DNA from: Siphonodentalium dalli
Taxonomy: Eukaryota; Mollusca; Scaphopoda; Gadilida; Siphonodentaliidae
DNA: 64,000 nt
Direction: 5' to 3'
Assembly (NCBI GenBank): GCA_032622095.1
Contig: CP136068.1
Location: 122,951,989-123,015,988 of the forward strand
Under the pieces are notes generated by a model, which ran no database searches, was not told the DNA's origin, and worked only from the letters and a program-made list of their open reading frames with translations. Of this stretch, positions 21,154 through 32,633 are shown one piece after another. Both the position numbers and the translations under genes were made by a program. The first letter of the stretch is position 1; each line of letters starts with the position of its first letter.

Positions 21154-21394
21154 TTAACCCTTTCTATACCAAATACTCATTGATGAGTAGTTATCCCTTA
21201 GGAAATGTTCAGATAATAAATTCAACAAATGACCATAACTTATTATCTGAACATTTCCCTCAAATAAATATGACACCTTCTTCACTTTTATTATGTGTAG
21301 TCAGCTTAAACCTCTCCAGATGAATAATATACCATTCCAGTTTATACTTCTAAAACTGAATGGAAGAATCCTATTAGTATAGAAAGGGTTTGTT
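21154..21394. mobile_element. M-family MITE
   Basis: TTAA then CCCTTTCTATACCAAATACTC, inverted pair ggaaatgttcagataataaa / ttattatctgaacatttccc, right end 'tagtatagaaaggg'. Confidence 0.85.
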
Positions 21395-21404
21395 AAACAG
21401 AAAA

Positions 21405-21695
21405 TATGTGACCCGCCATATCAAATCCAGTCATAAGTCGGGATTACCCTGTGCCAATGCATTCTCTTATATATGCGAGTCGACCTTAGGTCGCCTCGCA
21501 TATATAAGAGAATGCATTGGCCTAACAATTTTTTACAATTTTAATAATTTTTTCTTGTATTCTTTAACAATTTTATAATTTCACCCATACAGAGCCCCAG
21601 ACAAACATGAGCAGACGACACTCTTCTATATGCTTCTATATATGTGTGGGGCTCCCTGCAGGGTAATGGATGTTTTTTATTTTATGTCCTAAAAA
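21405..21695. mobile_element. D-family MITE cut by the assembly gap
   Basis: Left end TATGTGACCCGCCATATCAA and first hairpin (21453-21522), then the interior to 'gtcctaaaaa', where the N run begins. Its right half is absent from the assembly. Confidence 0.85.
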
Positions 21696-21795
21696 NNNNN
21701 NNNNNNNNNNNNNNNNNNNNNNNNNNNNNNNNNNNNNNNNNNNNNNNNNNNNNNNNNNNNNNNNNNNNNNNNNNNNNNNNNNNNNNNNNNNNNNN
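21696..21795. other. Assembly gap (100 N)
   Basis: Exactly one hundred N, the usual placeholder for a join of unknown size. It cuts a D-family element after its internal stretch 'tttatgtcctaaaaa'; the sequence on the far side is not the rest of that element, so true sequence, possibly including 5' exons, is missing here. Confidence 0.98.
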
Positions 21796-22974
21796 TACAG
21801 CAGCAACCACTATGCCAGGAAGACCAATCGATCTAGTTCAGCCCGATTGGGCTATTATAATTTATAGATCGATCGGTGGTTCATGCACTCTCTGCATTTG
21901 AAATATTGCTAATAAATTCCATTTACAGAAGTCAATAATGCCATTGCAGATAACTTCATCTTAAATTCGACCAAATGTGTTGACGTTTGATAAGAAAGGC
22001 AGGAATTCCCCGATTTGTTTATTTTCAATCGATGAGAAGCATGACGACCTGGATCAGTTCGGAGGTGTGCCAATCGTATTTTGCATGCTGTGAATACCCA
22101 TTCACGCCTATATTTGCAAACAATCTATATATAACATATACACAGTGTGTACACTTTGTTAGTTGCCAATTAATTCTCGATATTTCAATTAGAAAACATG
22201 AGATATCGATGCAAAAATCAAGACATAATCACATTATCTAGTTTGTGTTTTGTTGAATCTACTTTCGGTTATCGACATGCCGGCTATTGTTTTGGCTGTT
22301 CTGTCAACCGTGCGTGCCAGCCGATCGTCGTTTTTCGGGCGGGTTCCGATTTCTTCCGAATATAATTCCATGACCTCTACGCGATGATTCGCGCCGAAAA
22401 TGTGGTTGTATCTGAGAAAAATTTCTTACTCTGACAGCAGTTTTCAACAATTTAATACGGGGTGAATACCGCATCAATAATATGCAACCTTGGGGTTTTA
22501 TTTCTAGTTTTTTATGACCTTTCTTATGGTATACCGGATACAGTTCTGTCTGACATGAAATATATACCCACCGGGAGTGAAGCTAATGACTTTAATTGGA
22601 GTCAATATTAATATTGATTGTACCTGTATAACTTGTTTTGGCTGAAGAAGGCCATGTGGCCAAAAAGTTCCAATACAGTGTTACGTTGTTATTTGTTGGA
22701 TCACCATGAAGTCCCTTTGGGCTGATCGACTATCTATCTTAGTTATATCATCTACAATATGATACCCTAAGGACAGCAGTACTGCTCTAGCTTTTCTGCC
22801 CTAGGAATACAAGCGTGATCTGAGTTGAGGGACATCTCAATAAGCCATTCGATCGATACATGGCCATTTCGATTAGAAATGAGAATTTGTTCACACTCGC
22901 TGAAGCAATTGCATTTGAAGCAATGAATAATCATGGAATACTGAGTCTGCCTCCATTTCTCTGATATATATATA
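21796..22974. other. Intergenic or 5' intron sequence, gene not identified
   Basis: A GC-richer block at about 22275-22440 has a 46-codon minus-strand frame starting at ATG 22373 (MELYSEEIGTRPKNDDRL...) preceded at 22414-22420 by an acceptor-like tttctcag. It is not similar to VPS26C or SLC17 as I know them. It may be a first exon, a transposon remnant or nothing. Confidence 0.3.
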
Positions 22975-23469
22975 TGCCCTAAATAATCGACTCCGTAACC
23001 CTTTACCCAACAGAACGGCCCTGTGCCAATGCATTCTCTTATATATGCGAGTCGACCATAGGTCGCCTCGCATATATAAGAGAATGAATTGGCTTAACAC
23101 ATTAAAAATTATAAAATTGTTAAAGAATGTAAGAAAAAATGGTAAAAAGTGTTTAAAAAAAGATTTATTTTAGGCCAATGCATTCTCTTATATATGCGAG
23201 GCGACCTATGGTCGACTCGCATATATAAGAGAATGCATTGGCACAGGGCATAGCTGTAACTATCACAATGTGGTCAAGGAGCCGGTTCCAATGATATCCA
23301 TATTTGTATGGTTCTATTGAGACAGACGGAAGATATTTTAGGCTGTTGAAGCTTTATTTGGCCGGTTTTGTTGGGTAAAGGGTTAACAACAAGCCATATT
23401 TCCGACTAAATCCTGAAAAATTACCCATAAATCTGCTGTGGTTAAGGAGTCGATTATTTAGGGCATTAC
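22975..23469. mobile_element. N-family palindrome disrupted by a P-family insertion
   Basis: 'gccctaaataatcgactccg' runs into the P element at 22995-23386, after which the N right arm resumes ('acaagccatatttccgactaaatcc') to 'tttagggcatta'. The N left arm is mostly lost. Confidence 0.8.
22995..23386. mobile_element. P-family MITE (TTAA) with paired hairpins
   Basis: Ends CCCTTTACCCAACAGA / TGTTGGGTAAAGGGTTAA. Hairpins at 23022-23095 and 23174-23247 flank 'attataaaattgttaaagaa'; the right part has 'gtggtcaaggagccggttcc'. The left target copy is gTAA rather than TTAA. Confidence 0.92.
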
Positions 23470-24335
23470 CAAAAGTCATATTGGACTCAATGGAGTCCAA
23501 TTTGACTTTTTTTTATCGGGACTCCGTGATGTCACGAAGTAACCTTTGCCAAATGAATCAGTGAAATTGTGATGCGCGCGCAATACTAGGATGGATTTTG
23601 CAGACGTTTCACTTCTGCATTGACCATTATTTTCACTTCCCTGTTCACTGTTCCAATCATGCTTTTTGATGATGAAATACAGGCTTTTATAGAGAATCAA
23701 GTGCCGACAAAAACCAAAAATAACCACAAAAGTTTTATTCCCAAAATTTGGATAAACACACAGATGGATTAATAAAAATGTCATTATACAATGTTGTGTA
23801 CAGAATGTGTTTTTCTTGTACTCATCATGGTTGTGGTGAAAAGTCATATTGAACTTGACACTGCGTGTCTCGTCCAATATGACTTTTCACCACAACCTGG
23901 ACTTGTACAAGAAAAACACATACTGTACACAACATTGTATGATAACTTGCAATTGCCCCCAAGCACTAAACGTCAATCCAACGACAATGAACCACACCCG
24001 GGATGGAAGGGGGTGTTGTGTATTCTGTTCAGGATTCTTTTCATAGAAGACATATCATTGGCATATTGTCCTTAACATCACTTGAATAGCCATTAATATA
24101 CAGAACCTTTCATTAGATATATTGGCATGAAGACAAATTGCCGTTAGACACTATTGTTAGACAATCACTTGAAGACAAGGTTGTGCTGACAATGTCACAT
24201 AGACTATTAACAATTACTGCTACAGAAGAAGTCTCCAGTAGACCGAATATACAAAGTGTTGTGCGCAGATGATAACTTAGCATATCAATGTCTATTATAG
24301 AGACTCAAAAATGGATAATAATTAACAAGCGTCGG
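23470..24335. other. Inverted repeat around 23680-23970 within otherwise unrecognised sequence
   Basis: 'ttgtgtacagaatgtgtttttcttgta...tggttgtggtgaaaagtcatatt' at 23790-23852 is inverted at 23875-23937, a foldback with about 60-bp arms. 'gatgttaaggacaatatgcc' near 24060 recurs inverted with 'acacaacacccccttccatcc' at 25217-25345, suggesting larger arms of the same element. Confidence 0.55.
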
Positions 24336-24425
24336 GTCTCCCTGTGGCCGAGTCGGCAAGTTGGATAGCTCATTGTCATCAACTTTCCAGCGATGGCGTG
24401 GCTTGTTCAATCCATTATAAGTGTG
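24336..24425 (+). repeat. tRNA-Leu-like SINE head
   Basis: GGTCTCCCTGTGGCCGAGTC then 'GGCAAG' resembles a tRNA-Leu A-box region, with GCTTGTTCAATCC as a weak B box about 45 nt on. Confidence 0.5.
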
Positions 24426-24503
24426 ATTCCACTCAAAGAGAGGGTGACCTTATTTGTGTATCTTGGCAAATTTGTCAACTGCTGGCCTCAAAGTATGGTG
24501 CTA

Positions 24504-25041
24504 TAGTAATGCCCTAAATAATCGACTCCTTAACCACAGCAGAATTATGGGTAACTTTCCAGGATTTAGTCGGAAATATGGCTTGTTGCCATTCATCGGA
24601 AAGCTCTCAGTGAATATGCTTTCCGATGAATGGCAACAAGTCATATTGCCGACTAAATCCTGAAAAGTTTACCCATAATTCTGCTGTGGTTAAGGAGTCA
24701 ATTATTCAAGGCATTACTGTAAATCTAGCAATTTATTTATGTTAGTTTTAGGCATGGCATGTCATGGACTGACTCAGTGAGAGTTTTCCAATGAATGGCA
24801 ACAAGCCATATTTCCGACTAAATCCTGAAAAGTTACCCATAATTCTGCTGTGGTTAAGGAGTCAATTATTTAAGGAATTACTGTAAATCTAGCAATTTAT
24901 TTATGTTAGCTTTATAGGCATGGCATGGCTCAGTGAGAGCTTTCGATGAATGGCAACAAACCATATTTCCGACTAAATCCTGAAAAGTTACCCATAAATA
25001 TTATGCTGCGGTTAAGGAGTCGATTATTTAGGGCATTAAGG
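24504..25041. mobile_element. N-family palindrome with its right arm tandemly triplicated
   Basis: A complete N element (24504-24718) is followed by two more right arms (to about 24891 and 25039), each preceded by the same 'aatctagcaatttatttatgtta...ggcatggcat' flank. So a unit of about 160-170 bp has been duplicated in tandem. Confidence 0.8.
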
Positions 25042-25121
25042 TATACTCATTGTGCAGTTAGAAATCACTCCACTGTACATGGAAACCACAGACCCCTGGT
25101 AACCAACTGACCTGTCCTCAA

Positions 25122-25185
25122 AATATGGTGCTGGTCATTTGCAGAATGAGGTCCCCAGATGGTAAATTAAGTGAAGCTACCTGCA
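25122..25185. mobile_element. R-family fragment
   Basis: 'tggtgctggtcatttgcagaatgaggtccccagatgg' only; inverse arm absent. Confidence 0.55.
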
Positions 25186-25363
25186 CAGTAGACTGTATAT
25201 TGTAGCCTATTCAAGTGATGTTAAGGACAATATGCCAATGATACTTGTATGTCTTCTATGTAAAGAATCCCAAACAGAATACACAACACCCCCTTCCATC
25301 CCGGGTGTGGATTCATTGTCATTGGATTGACGTTTAGTGATTTGGTGGTGACATCAGAGTGTA

Positions 25364-25440
25364 GTGGCACGGTGGTTCAGTGGTTTATAGCATGCTCAAC
25401 TCATAATGTCATAATGTTCAAATCCAGCACTCTGCCTTTA
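25364..25440 (+). repeat. tRNA-derived SINE head
   Basis: GTGGCACGGTGGTTCAGTGG (A-box-like) and, 40 nt later, TGTTCAAATCC (B-box-like). It precedes a G-family repeat directly and may be its 5' part. Confidence 0.5.
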
Positions 25441-25444
25441 AAGT

Positions 25445-25960
25445 GATGTGAAACACTCAGGTTGGGTGACCAAACAGATATTGAGAATAATCTTGCTCAA
25501 AGTAGTTATTTTTACGAATATTAATCCAAATTTACAACACACACTGTCATTCTTATACATGTATATTAATTAAATGCAGTGACTCTCAATGGCGAAATCG
25601 TTTTCGTTAGTTTATCGCAGATAGATGCATCCCGAATCGAGTAGTAAATATTTACATTTGAGTGTAGTTCCAGCCTTTTAATTCAGATTGTTTGGCTTCG
25701 GCAATCTGCTACGGCAACCCTTTACCGTGGCCCAGTTTGCTTCAGCAAATGGCTTTGGCATTGCCGTAGCCAATTATGAGGGCTGAGTTCAGACGATGTT
25801 TTCTATGGAATGGTATGGTCGATTTGCTTCAGATTTTCGGTGATGTTAGTAGAATGGTACATTCCTCCAGTTGGCATAGCGCCTGGATACTAACTGATCA
25901 GTTTCACGCACCCAAACAAGTACATAATATGTCTTTAAATATCAAATGCTGCATTGGCTT
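25445..25960 (+). repeat. G-family dispersed repeat
   Basis: Longest G copy: 'gtgatgtgaaacactcag', 'caaagtagttatttttacgaat', 'cccgaatcgagtagtaaatatttac', 'gttagtagaatggtacattcc', 'caagtacataatatgtcttt'. A GGCTTCGGCAAT-type simple repeat is embedded at 25690-25770. The open frame at 25776-26084 is not conserved among copies. Confidence 0.65.
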
Positions 25961-26168
25961 TGGCAATCGATATTTTACTACAGTTTTCGCGGGGGACTCA
26001 CCCGTTGACCGAGTACCCTGTCGTGATATTGTCAGTATGCTAATCCTGATGTGCTCATTAGCTGCTGGGATTGCTTCCTACTAAGTGAGGATTGGTAATC
26101 AATGTCTATAACCCACTGCATATGAAAAAGGTCAGCAAGCTAGCTTTGGTCCATGACATTTATTCCAA

Positions 26169-26279
26169 CAGTAATGCCCTACATAATCGACTCCTTAACT
26201 ATAGCAGAATTATGGGTAACTTTTCAGGATTTAGTTGGAAATATGGCTTGTTGCCATTCATCGGAAAGCTCTCATTGAG
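26169..26279. mobile_element. N-family left half
   Basis: CAGTAATGCCCTACATAATC to 'cattcatcggaaagctctca'; the mirror arm is missing. Confidence 0.75.
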
Positions 26280-26847
26280 AGTCTATGATACTTTTCATCT
26301 TGACAACAATTTGTCTATGCTACTACATGCAACTATTAGTCTACTCAACTGAGTATACGACACATGGTCTATATGACAGTTGGTCACTGCATTTAAATAC
26401 GTTCAGCTCGGGTGTATGACATTTCAAATAATGCCAACTCATCTAGATTTTTTGGCTCAGCATGATCACTGGTTCAGTGAGTGTTAGAAGTCATGACATT
26501 TAGAGTTTTATGGACAAAAGACAGTCTTTTAAATAAGTAGAATTTCTCCATCACACTGTTGCTGTCTGTCAGAATATGCAGACACACGATTGCATATTCC
26601 TTATGTGTGTTGTTTCCATTATGTCTGATGCAACTGTTCCATAAGTGATTAGAGTTTCTATTAGCATGAGATGCATATTACATGACTGCATTAGCGGTGC
26701 AGAACGCACTGAGGAAACACGGTCTTGGAGTGTATCACTGTTTTGTAACCTTGGTCCCACTGAAATTTAAAATGTGCATATTCAAGACGGACAAAAACAC
26801 TGCTGTGTTAAATTTCAGACACAGCATCAGGGACCAGTCAAGAGATT

Positions 26848-27212
26848 TAAAGTGATACGAAATATATAGAAATTGAGAATAATCTTCCTCAAAGTAGTTA
26901 TTTGTTATGAATATTAATCCAAATTGACGATACACACCGTCATTCTCATATATTAATTATATGCCATGACTATCGATGGTGAAATCATTTGTGTTAGATT
27001 ACCGCCGATAGTTGCATCCCGAATCGAGATTTAAATATTTATTATTGGGCGTAGTTCAGCCGATGTTTGCTATTGAGTGGTATGGTCGATTTCTCTGAAA
27101 TTTTCAGTGATGTTAGCAGAATGCTACATTCCCCAGGTTGGCATAGCACCTGAGTACTAAACTTATCAATTCCACGTACCCGAACAAGTACATAATTTGT
27201 CTTTAAATTGGG
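26848..27212 (+). repeat. G-family dispersed repeat
   Basis: Same order of phrases as the copy at 25445, ending 'gtacataatttgtctttaaattgg'. Confidence 0.65.
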
Positions 27213-27231
27213 AGAAGTCACTTCTCGGCGA

Positions 27232-27332
27232 GAGCTTTCCGATGAATGGCAACAAGCCATATTTCCGATTAAATCCTGAAAAGTTACCCATAATTCTGCT
27301 TTGGTTAAGAGGTCGATTACTTAGGCTATAAT
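27232..27332. mobile_element. N-family right half
   Basis: 'gagagctttccgatgaatgg' to 'ggtcgattacttaggct'; abuts the G repeat. Confidence 0.75.
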
Positions 27333-27756
27333 GAGCCTTGATATCTCATACAATTAAAGGGTGACTGTACACCAATTTCAATAGATTCCCAATGATCTAA
27401 TATCGATAATCTATAGAAAAATTATTAATTTGAATCGATATCTTCTTTCAACTTTCAGGTTAACAGGTTTTCTTAAAATCATATTAAATATAAACTTACT
27501 TTATGGCCCCAGCCATATTAAATCTAAGTTCCGAAATTTCCATGTACAAGACGTAATGAAATTAATTCACGGATAGTGGATTGGTTTAAACACGTGTCAC
27601 ACATTGTTTGAAAAATAATGTTTATAAGGGGTGTGAGCTCAAGCCACTCACTGACTATACAATAAAATTAATGACTATCTGGGACTATTATGGATGCAAT
27701 ATAACATTTATTTGTTACATTTGCCAGAAAATTACAAAAATATATATATTTCTCAA

Positions 27757-27905
27757 AGGGGGTACTCAATCCGATCAGACGGTCGCCATATCATCAAGAT
27801 ACAGCAACAACATAATTTCTTGTAGCAGAAAATACCCTTTAGTTATCAGAATCGATTAATTGCAACAAAATAATGCTAACCACTGTCAATATGTTCCATA
27901 TGGGT
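27757..27905. mobile_element. K-family fragment
   Basis: 'ggtactcaatccgatcagac' through 'gttatcagaatcgattaattg' and 'aataatgctaaccactgtca' match 62870-62995; the right end is replaced by an S element. Confidence 0.65.
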
Positions 27906-27909
27906 CCCT

Positions 27910-28716
27910 TTAACCCTTCGATGACTGGACCTTCCTGAAATTTTGCAATTACCATGCACCAATGTATTCTCTTATATATGCGAGTCTTCCATAGGGAGCC
28001 TTGCTTTCTAAGAGAATACATTGACCTAACAATAGTTACGTTGACCATGTAAAGCCAGTGCATTCTCTTAAATACATGTATGCCTCGCATATATACAGAG
28101 TCTTTAACTGGTTTGCTGCTAAATATCCTACATGCACATAATGAAACAGAAAACAGAAAAATCATTGAATTTTATGCTCGGAGTAGATAATTTACTACAT
28201 TTGCACTCTTTTATCAAATTTAAATTGACCCCCAAATATATACATTTGTGATTAAGTTATGAGCCTGGATGTCTCATTATGCTATGGTTATGAGCCTGGA
28301 TGTCTCATTAGGCTATGGTTATGAGCCTGGATGTCTCATTATGCTATGGTTATGAGCCTGGATGTCTCATTATTAGGCTATGGTTATGAGCCAGGTGTCT
28401 CATTAGGCTATGGTTATGGGGCTGGATCTCTCATTAGGCTATGGTTATGAAGTTGTTAGAAGTACCTTTTCTGACAATTTTATTGGTCGGCATCCATACA
28501 AACTTCAAAATGTCCCAATTTAATTATATATGAAACAATATTTCCAAAATATTACCTGACAAACTCTATTTAAATGATCAAATTAAACAAGCAACACAGT
28601 GTTGTCGCCAAAGCCAAGATCTAGGCTCAGCCCTCTCACGTAGGGTTCAAATATGGGCGTTCAGCACTGGACCAGTTAATGCTGCACCAGCGCAGCTCCC
28701 GTCATGAAAGGGTTAA
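27910..28716. mobile_element. S-family MITE (TTAA) enlarged by an internal insertion
   Basis: TTAA plus CCCTTCGATGACTGGACC at the left and 'cagctcccgtcatgaaagggttaa' at the right. Degenerate hairpins at 27957-28035 and 28055-28105; about 600 bp of foreign sequence including a 31-bp array separates them from the right end. Confidence 0.75.
28256..28453. repeat. 31-bp tandem array, about 6-7 units
   Basis: Unit 'tatgagcctggatgtctcat' plus 'tatgctatggt'. One related phrase ('atgagccttgatatctcata') stands alone at 27331. Confidence 0.92.
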
Positions 28717-29140
28717 CAATACTTTTTTTTAATTTTGTTGTGACATTCAATGTTGAAATAAGCAACTCGATCTGTGCCACCTAAAAACAAATATTGATAA
28801 GATCAAGTAATCACATACATGTTGCCTCATTTTTAGCTCCATGGAATTAGAGATGTACTACTGTGACTTTATAGAACAGGCCGGGTCTAGACAGTAATAA
28901 TTCATGATGATGAATTGAATCTGTCATAAGATAAGAATGAGTAGATTTTTCTGATCAATATCACAGTGTTAGTAAAAGCTTGTGTGTGTAGCCGAAAAAC
29001 AAATCATTATCATTTCCCAGTCTGATGGCCATAACAATCCGGAAATATATCGGACAGTATATCATCAAAATGTTTCTTCTTTCTGAGTATTGGAAATTGT
29101 ATATTAAAATGAAGATATAACAATATCTTTGAATCACGTT
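28717..29140. other. Unrecognised AT-rich sequence
   Basis: I see no repeat family or exon here. Confidence 0.5.
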
Positions 29141-29264
29141 TTAACCCTTTGAGTGCCAGGTCCGATTTTTGTATCAACCCATATACCCTGTGCCAATGCA
29201 TTCTCTTATATATGCGAGTCGACCATAGGTCGCCTCGCATATATAAGAGAATGCATTGGCCTAA

Positions 29265-29300
<36 letters not shown>

Positions 29301-29398
29301 TTTTTTACATTTTTAATAATTTATTCTTATATTCTTTAACAGACTTATTGTGTAGGTTTAGGGCCGATGAGATCGGCCCCTGGCACTCAAAGGGTTAA
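29141..29398. mobile_element. E-family MITE (TTAA) with one shared hairpin
   Basis: Ends TTAACCCTTTGAGTGCCAGG and CCTGGCACTCAAAGGGTTAA match the palindrome at 4443, but the middle holds one TATATA hairpin (29190-29261), a T run at 29269-29296 and 'attctttaacagacttattgtg'. Confidence 0.9.
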
Positions 29399-29559
29399 CC
29401 CTCTGACTCAAAACTATTATTATATACCCTTGAAGCAAACTCCATGCAGCGCCCTCTATATACGTTATCACTGCGATATAGTACTGCCTCACGGATGGTA
29501 CTTTGTGGACCGATACATCTATTTTTATGTTTACCCATACCATAGTATGGTAAACATAG

Positions 29560-30060
29560 TGTCGTTGTTCGGATTGACCACTCGCCGTTAGTCCATCCGT
29601 CCGTCCGTCTGTCTGTCTGTAGACACTTTACGCATGGTGCGATAACTCAAATATTTTCTATCTGATCACAACCAAATTTGGTATGTGAGTTTCTTAGCCC
29701 AAAATACAGATCGAGTTCGAATATGGGTTTGATCCGACTATATTTAACTGAGTTATGGCCCTTTTTCGAAAAAATATATTCACTTAAAAAAAATGTTTTT
29801 AGGTTTATTTCCTTGCTCAATTTAACCAAAAAAAAATGAATATGAATAAATAAATACAAATATTTTTTGTTTAAATAATTAAAAAAAAAAAAAAATAATT
29901 TTAAAGTAACAAAATTTGAAAAACTAACACCATTATAACTCTGCCAAGGGTACCCCGAGTCACCACACCAAATTTGCTTTAAATCGGTCCATAATCTTGT
30001 GTTATGTACTGGTAAATTTGTTTGGAGCGACTTTAAACCCAATTCACCAATTACATCCCA
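29560..30060 (-). repeat. L-family repeat, reversed, with poly-A/T tracts
   Basis: Begins with CCGTCCGTCCGTCTGTCTGT and runs through 'caaatttggtatgtgagtttc', 'gttatggccctttttcgaa', and a long A-tract at 29881-29894. The repeat seems built from two L units with an AT-rich insert. Confidence 0.6.
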
Positions 30061-31060
30061 TGCCTTTGGACTACTTATCTATTGATAAGGCTATATTATT
30101 TTCTAATGTCTCTTATGCCAATTGATGTGCAAATAATCTGATAAAGAAAGCTATGGTATCTAATTTAAATAAAGATTCAACAATAAACATCACATGGTAT
30201 TAACAGTAGACATGGACATCTGTGCTGTAGAATGATATCTTCAGGTGGTCTGAGGTCATTATAATTGTTATTGGTTTAATAGAGAAGTCAGTGTTCAACA
30301 TAGACAATTCTTGTGATTTGTTGACAGCTCTGCTATATAATTGATATTAATGCGTCAGCAGTGAGGTGGCTTATCTCTATACTATATTGTTTGTAGAATT
30401 TGATACATTATTATTGTAAACTTAAAATGGACTCTCTTAACCCAAGTATTCCATGTCCAGGCCACCTTTCACATTTAACACAAGACTGTGGTGGTTTAGC
30501 TGTACCAGTGCATTCTCTTATATAAATGCGAGTGACCCATAAATTCCAATAATTTGTGTTATGTACATTTGTCTATAAAGTACATAAAAGTATACTCTAT
30601 AATTCACCACCAAAACTCTCATTTATGATTCCGATCATAGTAATTTACTATCGCCAAGGGATGGGTTAACATCTGCCGATCGTGATCGGCCTCTCGTTAC
30701 ATATCGTCGGAACTATATTTAGTCACCTATTATCTTATTTTGACCACCAAAAGTTTGCAATAATGGTAATTCTTTCAGTATTGTTAAGAACAATATCGAC
30801 TGAGCCAGACATAGACAATTTTAATCCTAAAACATAAGACCTAAGAACATGTAAGAAGTCCTTACCAAATGTCCTTATGGCAGTGATATCTCAGCGGAGC
30901 GATGGGAGATAACTCTGCCTGGAGTTTGCCCTTGAAGCTGTACATGTATAAGTACAGAACGTTCAGGAAATTGATGTATATTCTAGGACAATTCTGGTTG
31001 GCTATGGTACTAAAAAAGTAAATGAGTCACTGTGTAAAATGTGTGACATTCTGGTTTATA
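30061..31060. other. Unrecognised sequence with a hairpin-arm fragment
   Basis: One isolated S-type arm 'accagtgcattctcttatat' lies at 30507-30525. A purine-rich stretch at 30880-30945 looked exon-like but matches nothing I know. Confidence 0.45.
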
Positions 31061-31061
31061 G

Positions 31062-31494
31062 GCAAGCCTGGATATAGTGTTTCTGACGTTTGCAGAATGA
31101 GGTCCCCAGAGGGTGAATTTAGTGATGCTATCCCACAGGGTGGCCTAGCATCACCAACTTCACCCTCTGGGAACCTCATTCTGCTTAGGCCTCAACTGCT
31201 ATTGGAGACCTACAATGTAGGATCAGACTGAAGTTCCCCAGTTGAAGTTGGTGATGTTCACCTCGATTATGCAATGTATCTTCTGAAAATTAGGAAACAG
31301 AACAGAAGGGAAAAATTAAATGAAAACAATGCTAATTTGAGAAAATGGATACTTCCCATAAGATGAGGCCTAAGCAGGATGAGGTCCCCGGAGGGTGAAT
31401 TTTGTGATGCTAGCCCATCTGTGCAGGGTAGCGTCACTAAATTCACCCTCTGGGGACATCATTCTGCAAATGTTATACAGACTATTTCCAGGCT
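31062..31494. mobile_element. R-family element
   Basis: Outer ends 'caagcctggatatagtgt' and 'actatttccaggc'; inverted modules at 31093-31184 and 31376-31467; interior 'gaagttggtgatgttcacc'. Confidence 0.8.
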
Positions 31495-31749
31495 ATATTA
31501 GGTCTCATGATGTCACCCCATTTAGAGGAAAGTTAACAATGCAATCTATGGCGAGTCTGTATGCGACCACTGTTTTATATCCTAAAAGATAAATGGCTTA
31601 TTGATTTTAGATTACTATCACGGTCATACTATGTGGTGGCCATGGTTATGTTGTGACTCATTTCTCAGGTACTATTGTACCAACTATCAGTGTGTCTTGT
31701 TATTGTTTAGAGGCAGGAAGTTTTGGGAGGGGATGACACTGAATGAATT

Positions 31750-31958
31750 TTGACTGCAGCTTCCTGAAATTTTTGCAAAAACCCTGTGCATTCTCTTATA
31801 CATTGTCCTATCAATATTTACATGTACCTTCACCTTGTAAGCCAGTGCATTCTTTTATATATGTGAGGCTGCATGTGGGAGACTCGCATGTATAGAGAAT
31901 GCACTGGCACCGGGTCTTTAATGCTGCACTGGCACAGCTCCCGTAATGAAAGGATTAA
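31750..31958. mobile_element. S-family MITE, diverged
   Basis: 'gactgcagcttcctgaaatt' to 'cagctcccgtaatgaaaggattaa'. Only the second hairpin (31842-31910) is well preserved. Confidence 0.75.
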
Positions 31959-32633
31959 AGATGTTCTATTTCTTCCTGGCAATACTTTCAACAACAACAA
32001 CTTACATGACAGTAGCAACTCTTTGACACATTTGTATTATTGTACCCAAAAAAAATCAGAACATTTGTTATATTACTAATCTTTTAGCAGTCTCATAAGT
32101 GTTTTAAAAGATAGTAATGTTAAATTGGTAAAATTTCCTGTTCCAGTTCAGCAGCCCTGTTAATTAGCGTCAGCTATCTGCTGAGCCAAGGCAAAAAATC
32201 AAATTGGCCAGCTCTTTTTTTAGCTGATGCAAATTTTATAACTTGTCAAAGTTTCATGCAAAATTTGAACAAATTGCTGCATTCATTGTCTTATTGTCAC
32301 ACTGCGGATGTCTGCAGGCAGCGACAATTCATCATTGTTGAATGCCAAGGATCGACTACTGAGATAACAAGGACTATCTTGATAATCAGCAAGTTTTAAC
32401 CAGATCCAACCAAATTCTGCCATTACAATGGACTAAATTCCAAACAGGGTGCGATTTAACTGGATTCACATCACAGTTTGCAATGCAATTCTAATTTCTG
32501 CTAAGCAATTTACAATGAAAAAACATATTGGTAGGGAATGCTAATTTATGCTGTACAAAATCTATCCAGTGCTGCAAAATGCTATACAAATTAAAAAAAT
32601 TAAATTGACCTCTGTCCAAATGTAAACTGAAGT

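Noticed and set aside
28738-28800. Candidate upstream VPS26C exon on the minus strand (ttttag followed by GTGGCACAGATCGAG)
   Set aside because: The translation does not match the expected VPS26C residues before YSLKVDMKRS, and the phase cannot be checked.
29153-29398. Small proteins reading ...[22 protein letters not shown]...
   Set aside because: This peptide is the translation of the MITE hairpin and appears at more than five unrelated places.
30862-30945. Candidate minus-strand exon with donor-like gtaagg
   Set aside because: It encodes MYSFKGKLQAELSPIAP in one frame, with no similarity to either gene or anything I know.
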